From contig PBOV01000124.1 in NCBI GenBank assembly GCA_002724505.1, positions 1-15,460 of the forward strand: a stretch of DNA of 15,460 nt, written 5' to 3'. The position numbers and the translations under genes are program-made. Below, piece by piece: positions 7,357 through 14,843 of the stretch. The notes under the pieces were generated by a model. The model saw nothing but the letters and a program-made list of their open reading frames with translations, did no database searches and had not been told where the DNA came from. Position 1 is the first letter of the stretch, and each line of letters opens with the position of its first letter. Source of the DNA: Rhodospirillaceae bacterium. GTDB lineage: Bacteria > Pseudomonadota > Alphaproteobacteria > MPNO01 > UBA2964.

Positions 7357-7366
7357 CGACTAGTCG
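7357..7366. promoter_or_regulatory. Operator-like palindrome 2
   Basis: CGACTAGTCG is a perfect 10-bp palindrome that shares the 8-bp core GACTAGTC with the site at 7279-7288. The outer pair A7355/T7368 extends the symmetry with one mismatch inside it. It lies 80 bases before the boxC start and is placed to control rightward transcription. Confidence 0.5.
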
Positions 7367-7427
7367 GTCAGCGTCCTAATGCTAGAAATAAGGATGAAAA
7401 AGCACCGATAGTTTCGGTTAACTGGTG

Positions 7428-7435
7428 AAGGGAGG
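7428..7435 (+). promoter_or_regulatory. Shine-Dalgarno sequence that sets the boxC start
   Basis: AAGGGAGG lies ten bases before ATG 7446. An in-frame GTG at 7425 would place this sequence inside the coding region, so the ATG is the better start. Confidence 0.75.
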
Positions 7436-7445
7436 AAACTGCAAG

Positions 7446-9155
7446 ATGGCACCGGGAGATAATGCCCCCACAAATGAGCCCTCATCCGGGACAGGCGGTG
7501 AGCCGGTAGTCAGATTTGCCACGAGTCCAGATCAGTATAAGCACTGGAATTTAACAATCGATGGGAATGTCGCGAGGCTCGCGATGTCAGTTGCTGAAGA
7601 TGCTACGTTAAAGCCAGGATATGAGCTGAAATTAAATTCTTATGACCTCGGTGTTGATATCGAGCTATATGACGCGATCCAGCGTCTCCGCTTTGAGCAT
7701 CCCGAAGTTGGCTGCGTTGTTCTTTGTTCAGATCATCCACAGGTTTTTTGCGCTGGTGCCAATATTCGTATGCTAGGAATGTCGACGCATGATCATAAGG
7801 TAAATTTTTGTAAGTTCACTAACGAGACCCGTAACGGTATTGAAGATGCTACCGAGTTCTCCAAACAGAAATATATTTGTGCGATTAACGGCACTGCTGC
7901 AGGTGGCGGATATGAACTTGCGCTCGCAACCGACTATATCATGTTAATTGATGATGGCGCTTCTACAGTATCACTGCCGGAGTTGCCATTATTAGCCGTG
8001 CTTCCCGGTACTGGCGGGCTTACCCGTCTGGTTGATAAGCGCAAAGTACGCCATGACCGCTCAGATGTCTTCTGCACCGCTACCGAAGGAATGCGCGGTC
8101 AGCGCGCTGCAGACTGGAACTTGATTGATGAAATCGTGCCCAGATCTAAATTTGATGATGCGGTTACAGAAAGGGCTAATGAATTTGCGGCGATGTCTGA
8201 TCGTCCTAAGGATGCTATTGGCATCTCTTTTACTGCTCTCAATGTCAGCGATGATGGAGATAAGCTGGTTTATGACCATTTGAAAATAGAGGTCGATCGC
8301 GGGTCGAATGTTGTGAACTTTTTGATCAAGGGGCCATGCGACCTTCCCCCAAAAGATGGCCCGGGGGTCGTGGAACAGGGCGTTAATTTTTGGCCATTAG
8401 CAATCGCCCGGGAGCTTGATGCAGCGATTGTCCATTTGCGGCTTAATGAAAGCCAGGTTGGCACATGGGTGTTCCGCACTGAGGGCGACAATGAGGTGCT
8501 AGAGGCCTACGATAAGCTTCTTGAAGGACACCAAGATCACTGGTTGGTGCGAGAAATTACGTTGTATCTCAAGCGCACGTTGAAGCGTATCGATGTTTCG
8601 GCACGAAGCCTGATTGCACTGGTTGAACCCGGCAGCTGTTTCACTGGAACGTTATTGGAATTGGTCCTCATTGCTGACCGTTCTTTCATGCTCGATGGCC
8701 AAATTGAGGGTAGCAATATTTCCGCGCCTTCGGTGCGGTTGACTAATATGAATTTTGGGCCCTACCCGATGTGCAATGGGCTAACTCGTCTTGAGACCCG
8801 CTTGCTGGGGGAGCCCGAAAAAATTTCAGAAGCGAAAGCGGCTGTCGGGAGAGACCTTGAAGCACTTGACGCTGAGGACGCCGGCCTGGTGACCTTCGCT
8901 CCTGATGATATCGACTGGGACGATGAAGTTCGGCTAGCCATTGAGGAACGCGCTAGCTTTTCTCCTGATGGTCTGACCGGGCTAGAGGCCAATCTTCGCT
9001 TCGCAGGACCGGAAACTATGGAAACCAAAATATTTGGGCGTCTTAGCGCTTGGCAAAACTGGATTTTCCAACGACCAAACGCAGCGGGTCCAGAGGGCGC
9101 ACTTAAGCTATACGGTACAGGACAACGAAGTGAATTCGACAAGAAGAGGGTGTAA
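7446..9155 (+). CDS. boxC: BoxC, 2,3-epoxybenzoyl-CoA dihydrolase (ring-opening lyase)
   Basis: The 569-residue protein matches BoxC, the crotonase-superfamily enzyme that adds two waters to 2,3-epoxybenzoyl-CoA and cleaves the ring to 3,4-didehydroadipyl-CoA semialdehyde and formate in the cytoplasm. Typical stretches are K-L-N-S-Y-D-L-G-V-D-I-E-L near 62-74, the oxyanion-hole segment V-F-C-A-G-A-N-I at 100-107, A-A-G-G-G-Y-E-L-A at 151-159 with E157, and S-L-P-E-L-P at 176-181 with E179; these Glu residues are in the positions expected for catalysis. A second, diverged crotonase-like half follows, as in known BoxC (about 550-560 residues). A strong Shine-Dalgarno sequence supports ATG 7446. 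boxB starts four bases after the stop, so they form an operon in the order boxC-boxB. Expression is probably governed by the two GACTAGTC palindromes upstream. The N-terminal 20 residues are a low-complexity extension of no evident function. Confidence 0.95.
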   Translation: MAPGDNAPTNEPSSGTGGEPVVRFATSPDQYKHWNLTIDGNVARLAMSVAEDATLKPGYELKLNSYDLGVDIELYDAIQRLRFEHPEVGCVVLCSDHPQVFCAGANIRMLGMSTHDHKVNFCKFTNETRNGIEDATEFSKQKYICAINGTAAGGGYELALATDYIMLIDDGASTVSLPELPLLAVLPGTGGLTRLVDKRKVRHDRSDVFCTATEGMRGQRAADWNLIDEIVPRSKFDDAVTERANEFAAMSDRPKDAIGISFTALNVSDDGDKLVYDHLKIEVDRGSNVVNFLIKGPCDLPPKDGPGVVEQGVNFWPLAIARELDAAIVHLRLNESQVGTWVFRTEGDNEVLEAYDKLLEGHQDHWLVREITLYLKRTLKRIDVSARSLIALVEPGSCFTGTLLELVLIADRSFMLDGQIEGSNISAPSVRLTNMNFGPYPMCNGLTRLETRLLGEPEKISEAKAAVGRDLEALDAEDAGLVTFAPDDIDWDDEVRLAIEERASFSPDGLTGLEANLRFAGPETMETKIFGRLSAWQNWIFQRPNAAGPEGALKLYGTGQRSEFDKKRV

Positions 9156-9159
9156 AAAT

Positions 9160-10584
9160 ATGTCGATAGATCTCAATTCTAGAATTCCAAATAACGTCAA
9201 TCTTGCCGATGATCGGCGACTCCAGCGAGCGCTAGAATCGTGGCAACCAAGTTTTATTGATTGGTGGAAAGAAATGGGCCCGGAAGGGACCCTTGATCAC
9301 GACGTTTATCTGCGCACGGCAGTGAGTGTCGAGGCAGAAGGTTGGGCTAACTTTGGGTATGTCAAGATGCCAGACTATCGCTGGGGGATCTTTGTTGCGC
9401 CACCAGTTGAGGGTCGTAGCATTCCGTTTGGGGAGCATAAAGGTCAGCCGGTCTGGCAAGAAGTACCCGGCGAATACCGGGCCTCGCTGCGGCGTTTGAT
9501 AGTAACGCAGGGAGATACCGAGCCGGCATCCGTTGAACAGCAGCGTTTGCTCGGTCTGACCGCTCCCTCACTGTATGACCTCCGTAACCTTTTTCAGGTA
9601 AATTGTGAAGAAGGGCGCCATCTATGGGCGATGGTCTATTTGCTGCACGCCTATTTTGGACGGGATGGCCGTGAGGAAGCCGAGATGATGTTGCAACGCC
9701 ATTCCGGTGACGTTGATAAGCCTCGAATTCTCGGTGCCTTTAACGAAGAGACTGCCGATTGGCTTTCTTATTTCATGTTTACCTTTTTCACTGATCGGGA
9801 CGGTAAATTCCAATTGTCGTCATTGGCTGAATCCGGATTTGATCCGCTGGCACGTACTTGCCAGTTTATGTTGACCGAAGAAGCCCATCACATGTTTATT
9901 GGGACAACGGGGGTCATGCGAGTAGTGACCCGGACTTGTGAAGTGATGAACGAACTCAAGACTGATGATCCCGAAAAAATTCGTGAGGCAGGAGCGATAG
10001 ACCTGCAGACGCTGCAGAAATATCTCAACTTTCATTACAGCGTCTCTTTAGATCTTTTTGGTCAAGAGGTCTCAACCAATGCTGCCAATTATTACACGGC
10101 AGGTCTTAAGGGGCGTTTTGAGGAATCTAAGATTGATGATGATCACGTCCTGAAAGATGGTCTTTCCAGGGTTACGATGCTAGAAGACGGGGTCATTAAG
10201 GATGTCGAATATAATGCTCTGTTGGCAGTGAACGAACGTCTCCGTGATGACTATGTTGATGACTGTCAGACGGGCGTAACCCGTTGGAACAAGGTAATCA
10301 AACGACATAAGATCGACTTTGAGCTTAAACTTCCGCATCGTGGGTTTCATCGTGCGATTGGTACATTTTCTGATGCTGACATCTCTCCTGATGGCCAGGT
10401 GATTAGTAAAGAAGACTGGAAGAAGAACATTGATAACTGGCTGCCATCTGAAGAAGATCGGGTTTTTGTTATTTCGCTTCAGAAAGCCTGCGTCCAGCCG
10501 GGGAAGATTGCAAGCTGGGTAGCGCCGCCGAGCCGCGGCATTGATGGCCACCCCTTCGACTATGAATATGTCCGATTTAACTGA
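9160..10584 (+). CDS. boxB: BoxB, benzoyl-CoA 2,3-epoxidase di-iron subunit
   Basis: From ATG 9160 the protein has 474 residues, essentially the length of characterised BoxB. It is the class I di-iron oxygenase that converts benzoyl-CoA to its 2,3-epoxide with O2 and electrons from BoxA. The candidate di-iron ligands are E121, E151 and H154 (E-E-G-R-H), D212, and E241 and H244 (E-E-A-H-H); their spacing matches, shifted by one, the ligands I recall for Azoarcus evansii BoxB (E120, E150, H153, D211, E240, H243). Flanking blocks N-C-E-E-G-R-H-L-W-A-M-V-Y-L-L and L-T-E-E-A-H-H-M-F-I are hallmark sequences. A longer frame open to 9034 overlaps boxC out of frame and is not used. The gene follows boxC by four bases and shares its promoter. 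The reductase BoxA is not encoded in the window. Confidence 0.96.
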   Translation: MSIDLNSRIPNNVNLADDRRLQRALESWQPSFIDWWKEMGPEGTLDHDVYLRTAVSVEAEGWANFGYVKMPDYRWGIFVAPPVEGRSIPFGEHKGQPVWQEVPGEYRASLRRLIVTQGDTEPASVEQQRLLGLTAPSLYDLRNLFQVNCEEGRHLWAMVYLLHAYFGRDGREEAEMMLQRHSGDVDKPRILGAFNEETADWLSYFMFTFFTDRDGKFQLSSLAESGFDPLARTCQFMLTEEAHHMFIGTTGVMRVVTRTCEVMNELKTDDPEKIREAGAIDLQTLQKYLNFHYSVSLDLFGQEVSTNAANYYTAGLKGRFEESKIDDDHVLKDGLSRVTMLEDGVIKDVEYNALLAVNERLRDDYVDDCQTGVTRWNKVIKRHKIDFELKLPHRGFHRAIGTFSDADISPDGQVISKEDWKKNIDNWLPSEEDRVFVISLQKACVQPGKIASWVAPPSRGIDGHPFDYEYVRFN

Positions 10585-10596
10585 CCCGTTTGGTCG

Positions 10597-10634
10597 CGCA
10601 GACGAAAATCATGCTTGAAGTTGTTTCGACTGCG
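10597..10634. terminator. Possible bidirectional hairpin between convergent genes
   Basis: CGCAGaCGAAA (10597-10607) can pair with TTTCGaCTGCG (10624-10634): two 5-bp helices around one A-A mismatch, with a 16-base loop. It lies between the convergent stops of boxB and the flavin monooxygenase gene, where a two-way terminator is expected. There is no clear T-run on either side and the loop is long, so the call is weak. Confidence 0.3.
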
Positions 10635-10654
10635 ATAATGTTGCTCGTAACTGT

Positions 10655-11854
10655 TTAAGCGCCTCCTGGTAGGTCCGTGTTTCTCCCATATAACCATTCA
10701 ATACCGGCGTAAGGGTTGCCTTCTTTTTTGCTGCTAAGCATCAGGTTCCGGAGCTCGCGTGTGACACCCTCCGCGTGGTAAATATCGCCGTAGAAGCGAG
10801 CAGTTAACTGCACTCGGCCTGTCCGCATGTAGCGCTTTCCAGGAAAGTCAGCGAACGTACGGACTATGTCACCATCATAGGTTTCCAGCAAATCAACTAG
10901 GCACACGGCATCTTCCATCGCCATCCCGGCGCCTGCCGCGAGATATTGAAGCATCGGGTGTGCCGCATCACCAATTAGTGTGACCCGATTTTTGGTCCAT
11001 TCCTTTACCGGGATGCGGTCGCATAATACCCACATTTTCCACACATCAATTTTGTTTAGTAGCGCTCGAACTTCCGGTCGTGTTCCTTTAAAATGTTCAT
11101 ATAACTCTTCAGGGTCACCGTACTCGTCCCACCCTTCTACATATCTTTGGCTATGGAATACGGCAACGATGTTGAACAGCTCGCCACGGCGTAACTTATA
11201 ATGTACCAAATGGTTTTTTGGTCCTGCCCACAGAACGACATCTTCCATCCACTGGTCGAGTTCGGGTGGCACCTCGTTAATTGGCAGGACCGCGCGATAG
11301 GCGATGTGCCCGGAGACTATGGGGTCGCCGTCCTCTATGATCTTGGCGCGGATTTTTGACCAGAGGCCGTCGGCTCCAATCAAGGCGGATCCTTCAATAG
11401 TTTGGCCCCCGACGATCTCGACTGTTACACCGTCGCCCGTATCGGTATAACCGGAGACCTCAACGCCGGCGCGGAGATCTATCTCTCCCATCGTTTTGCA
11501 CGCGTCATAGAGTACGGTGTGTAGATCAGCACGATGGATAACGGCATAGGGTTTGCCGAAATGAGACTCGAGTTTTTGACCGAGTGGCATAGTCAAAACT
11601 TGTTCGCCGGTTAGGCTGTCGAGCATGATAATATTTTCAGGGAAATGTGCGATCTCGTGCATGGCTTTAGTGACCTGTAGCCGGTCAAACATACGGTGTG
11701 TGTTGGGGCCAAGCTGAATTCCAGCGCCAATTTCGGCGAAATTCGGTGCCTGCTCTAAAATAATACTTCGATGACCTTTAATCGCGAGCATTCTTGCGGC
11801 GGCTAGACCGCCAATTCCGCCGCCGGCAATGATAATAGGTTTTACGTTTGTCAT
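10655..11854 (-). CDS. FAD-dependent aromatic hydroxylase, 3-hydroxybenzoate 6-hydroxylase-like
   Basis: From ATG 11854 the protein has 399 residues and is a group A flavoprotein monooxygenase, which hydroxylates a phenolic ring using NAD(P)H and O2. The FAD Rossmann motif is G11-x-G13-x-x-G16, followed by E34 at the end of beta-2; the D162-G163 motif and the G295-D296-A-A-H-P motif are in their usual places. The stretch M-L-Q-Y-L-A-A-G-A-G-M-A-M-E-D-A follows. H215, Y219 and Q303 are spaced like H213, Y217 and Q301, active-site residues I recall for Rhodococcus 3-hydroxybenzoate 6-hydroxylase, which makes gentisate. Length also fits. Salicylate 1-hydroxylase is the main alternative. The start is supported by AGAGAG a few bases upstream; an earlier in-frame start would read back across the intergenic region towards the divergent ligase. 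It is divergent from benzoate-CoA ligase, 64 bases apart, and no gentisate dioxygenase is in the window. Confidence 0.82.
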   Translation of the reverse strand: MTNVKPIIIAGGGIGGLAAARMLAIKGHRSIILEQAPNFAEIGAGIQLGPNTHRMFDRLQVTKAMHEIAHFPENIIMLDSLTGEQVLTMPLGQKLESHFGKPYAVIHRADLHTVLYDACKTMGEIDLRAGVEVSGYTDTGDGVTVEIVGGQTIEGSALIGADGLWSKIRAKIIEDGDPIVSGHIAYRAVLPINEVPPELDQWMEDVVLWAGPKNHLVHYKLRRGELFNIVAVFHSQRYVEGWDEYGDPEELYEHFKGTRPEVRALLNKIDVWKMWVLCDRIPVKEWTKNRVTLIGDAAHPMLQYLAAGAGMAMEDAVCLVDLLETYDGDIVRTFADFPGKRYMRTGRVQLTARFYGDIYHAEGVTRELRNLMLSSKKEGNPYAGIEWLYGRNTDLPGGA

Positions 11855-11918
11855 GCTTCTCTCTTTTGTCGCATTGCATTGCGCTGTAGAATTTACCCAA
11901 CCACAAAGGACAAACAAT
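11855..11918. promoter_or_regulatory. Compact divergent promoter region, hydroxylase / benzoate-CoA ligase
   Basis: Only 64 bases separate the two divergent start codons, so both promoters and ribosome binding sites must overlap or face each other here. It contains a tandem GCATT repeat (GCATTGCATTGCGC, 11871-11884) with one TGCA core, plus AAAGGA (11905-11910) eight bases before the ligase ATG and, on the minus strand, AGAGAG before the hydroxylase ATG. I could not identify convincing -35/-10 pairs. Confidence 0.5.
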
Positions 11919-13493
11919 ATGGCAAATAATCAGATCAGCGTCGATGATAGCCAAATACCCGTAAACGTCTCCTTTTCCAAGAGTTTTAACGTCGCTGTGC
12001 CCATGATTGACCGGCATCTCGACGAGGGCAGGGGCACCAAGATCGCCATTCAAGGCGATTTTGGTGATGTGTCCTACACGGTACTGGCAGAAAACGTGAA
12101 CCGGTACGGCAATGTGCTCTCCGCCCTTGATCTCACGATTGGTGATCGTGTGCTGATGATGGTTAAAGATTGTCCGGAGTTTTTCTATATTTTTTGGGGT
12201 GCAATTAAGGCTGGTTTTGTTCCCGTGCCCCTTAACACTCTTTTGCGTGCCGGTGACTATCAGTTCATGATCGAGGATTCGGGGTGTTCTGTCATAATTT
12301 ATAGTCCTGAATATGAGACAGAGGTCATGACAGCGGTGGCCGCAGCAAGTCGCACACCCAAACATTTTTTTCCTACGGATGGGGATGGGTCAATTGGTGA
12401 ATTAGTTGTTGATGCAGCAACTATTCTCGAGGCCAAGCCGGCAACAGCAGACGATGATTGCTTCTGGCTTTACTCTTCAGGTTCAACTGGACGCCCAAAG
12501 GGCACAGTTCATGCACATAAGGATATACCGGTTACCTGCGTCCATTATGCGGTAGGCGTGCTGGGGATAACGGAAGATGATATCTGTTTTTCAGCTGCAA
12601 AGTTATTCTTTGCTTATGGATTGGGTAATGCCATGACTTTCCCTCTGTGGGTCGGTGCGACGACTGTACTGTCAGCCCTGCCGCCAAGCCCCGCAATGAC
12701 ATTCGAGATTATCAAGAAAAACAAAGCCACGATCTATTATGGGGTGCCGACCCTTTATGCGGCACAATTGCAGGCGATGGAAAACAGTACGCCTGACCTT
12801 TCGTCGGTTCGAGCTTGCGTTTCCGCGGGCGAGGCGTTACCGGCCGACATTCTTAGACGCTGGAAGGAGAAGACCGGTGGCTCGATCCTTGATGGAATTG
12901 GCTCGACTGAAATTCTTCATATCTTTATTTCTAATGCCCCCGATGACGTTAAACCAGGCGCCAGCGGTCGGATTGTCCCTGGTTACGAGGCCAAGATTAT
13001 CGGAGAAGATGATAAAATTCTGCTACAGGGTGAAAGTGGGGCGCTGTGGGTCAAGGGTGGTTCAATAGCCAAATATTATTGGAACAATCCCAAAAAGACA
13101 GCCGAAACATTACGGGATGGTTGGATTAATACCGGTGATACGTATTATCAGGATGAGGCGGGCTATTTCTTCTATTGTGGCCGTAATGATGACATGATGA
13201 AGGTCGGGGGCATATGGTGTTCACCATTTGAGATTGAAGCAAAGCTGATCGAACATCCGGCTGTCTTGGAGGCGGCTGTTGTTGCCTGTGCCGATGATGA
13301 TGAGTTGATTAAGCCGAAAGCTTTTATCATCGTTGCTGAGGGTGCGGATGGTAATGAGGCACTGGCTGCTGAACTTTTAGAACACTGCAAGGCCGGTTTG
13401 GCACGTTACAAATACCCGCGTTGGTTTAACTTTGTCGATGAATTACCGAAAACAGCGACTGGCAAGATACAGCGATTTCGATTGCGGACCTAA
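11919..13493 (+). CDS. Benzoate-CoA ligase (AMP-forming)
   Basis: From ATG 11919 the 524-residue protein is a benzoate-CoA ligase-family enzyme, converting benzoate, ATP and CoA to benzoyl-CoA, the substrate of BoxB. The phosphate-binding loop Y-S-S-G-S-T-G-R-P-K-G is at 185-195. The stretch F-S-A-A-K-L-F-F-A-Y-G-L-G-N at 224-237 is the signature of benzoate and hydroxybenzoate CoA ligases (BadA, BclA, HbaA type). Y-Y-G-V-P-T-L-Y at 273-280 and the catalytic lysine K516 in A-T-G-K-I-Q-R are also in place. AAAGGA eight bases upstream supports the ATG. It is divergent from the flavin hydroxylase gene and followed at 27 bases by an amidase gene, which implies one transcript. It is clearly distinct from the two ligases at 3977-7163. 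Benzoate is the likely substrate given boxCB nearby; a hydroxy- or fluorobenzoate preference cannot be ruled out. Confidence 0.9.
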   Translation: MANNQISVDDSQIPVNVSFSKSFNVAVPMIDRHLDEGRGTKIAIQGDFGDVSYTVLAENVNRYGNVLSALDLTIGDRVLMMVKDCPEFFYIFWGAIKAGFVPVPLNTLLRAGDYQFMIEDSGCSVIIYSPEYETEVMTAVAAASRTPKHFFPTDGDGSIGELVVDAATILEAKPATADDDCFWLYSSGSTGRPKGTVHAHKDIPVTCVHYAVGVLGITEDDICFSAAKLFFAYGLGNAMTFPLWVGATTVLSALPPSPAMTFEIIKKNKATIYYGVPTLYAAQLQAMENSTPDLSSVRACVSAGEALPADILRRWKEKTGGSILDGIGSTEILHIFISNAPDDVKPGASGRIVPGYEAKIIGEDDKILLQGESGALWVKGGSIAKYYWNNPKKTAETLRDGWINTGDTYYQDEAGYFFYCGRNDDMMKVGGIWCSPFEIEAKLIEHPAVLEAAVVACADDDELIKPKAFIIVAEGADGNEALAAELLEHCKAGLARYKYPRWFNFVDELPKTATGKIQRFRLRT

Positions 13494-13520
13494 TTATTGG
13501 AGCCCAAGAGGAGAAACAAC

Positions 13521-14843
13521 ATGGTTGATCTTACAAAAACTGGGCCGATGGGTCTGAATGGGCTGACAGCCTCCGAGGCATCGGCTCTACTAACGTCAGG
13601 CGAAATCACTTCAGAGGCGCTTACCCGTGATTGTCTTGAACGCATTGCGGAAAGAGAGAGTGCCATTCACGCCTGGGACTACATTGATCCAGAGTATGCG
13701 TTGGAGCAGGCTAAGGCGCTGGATCGTGAGCCACGACGCGGACCACTTCATGGCGTGCCCGTCGGTATCAAGGATATTTTTGACACGAAGGACATGCCAA
13801 CGGCCCATGGTTTTGAGCCTTACAAAAATAAATATTTTGGTGTTGATTCAAATTGTGTCGCTAAGTTAAGAGATGCTGGCATGGTTATCATGGGTAAGAC
13901 GGTGACGACCGAATTTGCTTGTCCAAAACCACGCCATACCCTTAACCCCCATGACCCAATCAGGACGCCAGGTGTTTCCTCCAGTGGCTCTGCTGCTTCG
14001 GTGGCGGACTATATGGTTCCTCTAGCCAATGGTACCCAAACTGGCGGTTCGGTGATCGGACCTGCCGCTAATTGTGGTGTATATGGTTATAAAGCGAGCC
14101 TAGATGGTATTGATCGAGGCGGTTTTCGACATTGTAAGAAATCTATCGATACAATCGGCCTGTTTGCTCGGTCAATTGAGGATTTGATTTTGATGCGTCA
14201 TGTCCAAGTTGGAGCCGTGCCAGCAGTGGAAGCGGACAAAATTAAGATTGCTCTTTTGAGGTCGCCTAACTGGGATGAAGCGGAAGCCCCCATGCAGGTA
14301 GCCGTCGAAAAAGCTGCAGAAATTTTAAGGGATGCCGGTGCCATGGTAACCGACTTTAATCTGCCACAGTTATTCACAGATATTATTCCGTCCGCGGCCG
14401 TGATAAACGCCTGGGAGGCCTCTTTAATGTTAGAGGCCGAAGTGCGCGATAATCTAGATAGCTTTAACGACCACAATCTCGAACGAATTGAATGGGTTAA
14501 GGGCTTAAGCGAAGAGGACTACCTAAATGCAGGCGCAGCATTGGATAATGCCAGGCTTGAGATGGATAAAATTTTTGGTAGTTTTGATATTATACTGTCA
14601 CCAAGTTTGCCGGGTGAGGCGCCAGTCGGCTTAACGGAAGTTCGTACTGCGACTTTCGCCCGACTGTGGACCCAGATGTATACCCCGTCGATCAATTTTC
14701 CTTTGTTTGAGGGCCCGAATGGCTTGCCGATCTGTTTCCAAATGGTTGGCAAGCGCAATACAGATGACGCGTTACTAGCCAACGCTCAATGGGCTGATGC
14801 GCAGTTGCGGGCAGCTTTGCTAGAAATACCCATGAAAGTCTGA
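13521..14843 (+). CDS. Amidase-signature family amidohydrolase
   Basis: From ATG 13521 the protein has 440 residues and belongs to the amidase signature family, which hydrolyses carboxamides with a Ser-cis-Ser-Lys triad. The triad is visible: K84 in V-G-I-K-D, S153 in G-V-S-S-S-G-S, and nucleophile S177 in G-T-Q-T-G-G-S; the 69- and 24-residue spacings match characterised members. Odd point: the segment after the nucleophile reads G-G-S-V-I-G-P-A-A-N-C-G, whereas most relatives have Arg where this protein has G180 and Phe where it has N184. GAGGAG eight bases before the ATG supports the start; a TTG at 13497 is less likely. It follows benzoate-CoA ligase by 27 bases and is probably cotranscribed, so an aryl amide whose acid product is then CoA-activated is an attractive substrate. 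That link is inference. No signal peptide is seen. Confidence 0.88.
   Translation: MVDLTKTGPMGLNGLTASEASALLTSGEITSEALTRDCLERIAERESAIHAWDYIDPEYALEQAKALDREPRRGPLHGVPVGIKDIFDTKDMPTAHGFEPYKNKYFGVDSNCVAKLRDAGMVIMGKTVTTEFACPKPRHTLNPHDPIRTPGVSSSGSAASVADYMVPLANGTQTGGSVIGPAANCGVYGYKASLDGIDRGGFRHCKKSIDTIGLFARSIEDLILMRHVQVGAVPAVEADKIKIALLRSPNWDEAEAPMQVAVEKAAEILRDAGAMVTDFNLPQLFTDIIPSAAVINAWEASLMLEAEVRDNLDSFNDHNLERIEWVKGLSEEDYLNAGAALDNARLEMDKIFGSFDIILSPSLPGEAPVGLTEVRTATFARLWTQMYTPSINFPLFEGPNGLPICFQMVGKRNTDDALLANAQWADAQLRAALLEIPMKV

Larger units (their letters stand above)
7164..7445. promoter_or_regulatory. Divergent control region, ligase pair / boxCB
   Basis: The region between the ligase start and the boxC start holds two palindromes with the shared core GACTAGTC (7279-7288 and 7357-7366), centred 78 bases apart, and a good leftward promoter match. 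For boxC, the best -10-like sequence is TATATT (7339-7344), but it has no convincing -35; if it is used, the second palindrome would fall just downstream of the transcription start. Runs of T (about 7306-7312) and A (7348-7356) are also present. Confidence 0.55.

Noticed and set aside
9034..9159. Upstream extension of boxB by 42 codons
   Set aside because: It overlaps the boxC end out of frame; ATG 9160 has a ribosome binding site and gives the normal BoxB length with correctly placed iron ligands.
11778..12365. 195-codon minus-strand open frame spanning the hydroxylase/ligase divergent region
   Set aside because: It overlaps two confidently assigned genes, starts inside the benzoate-CoA ligase gene and resembles no family I know.
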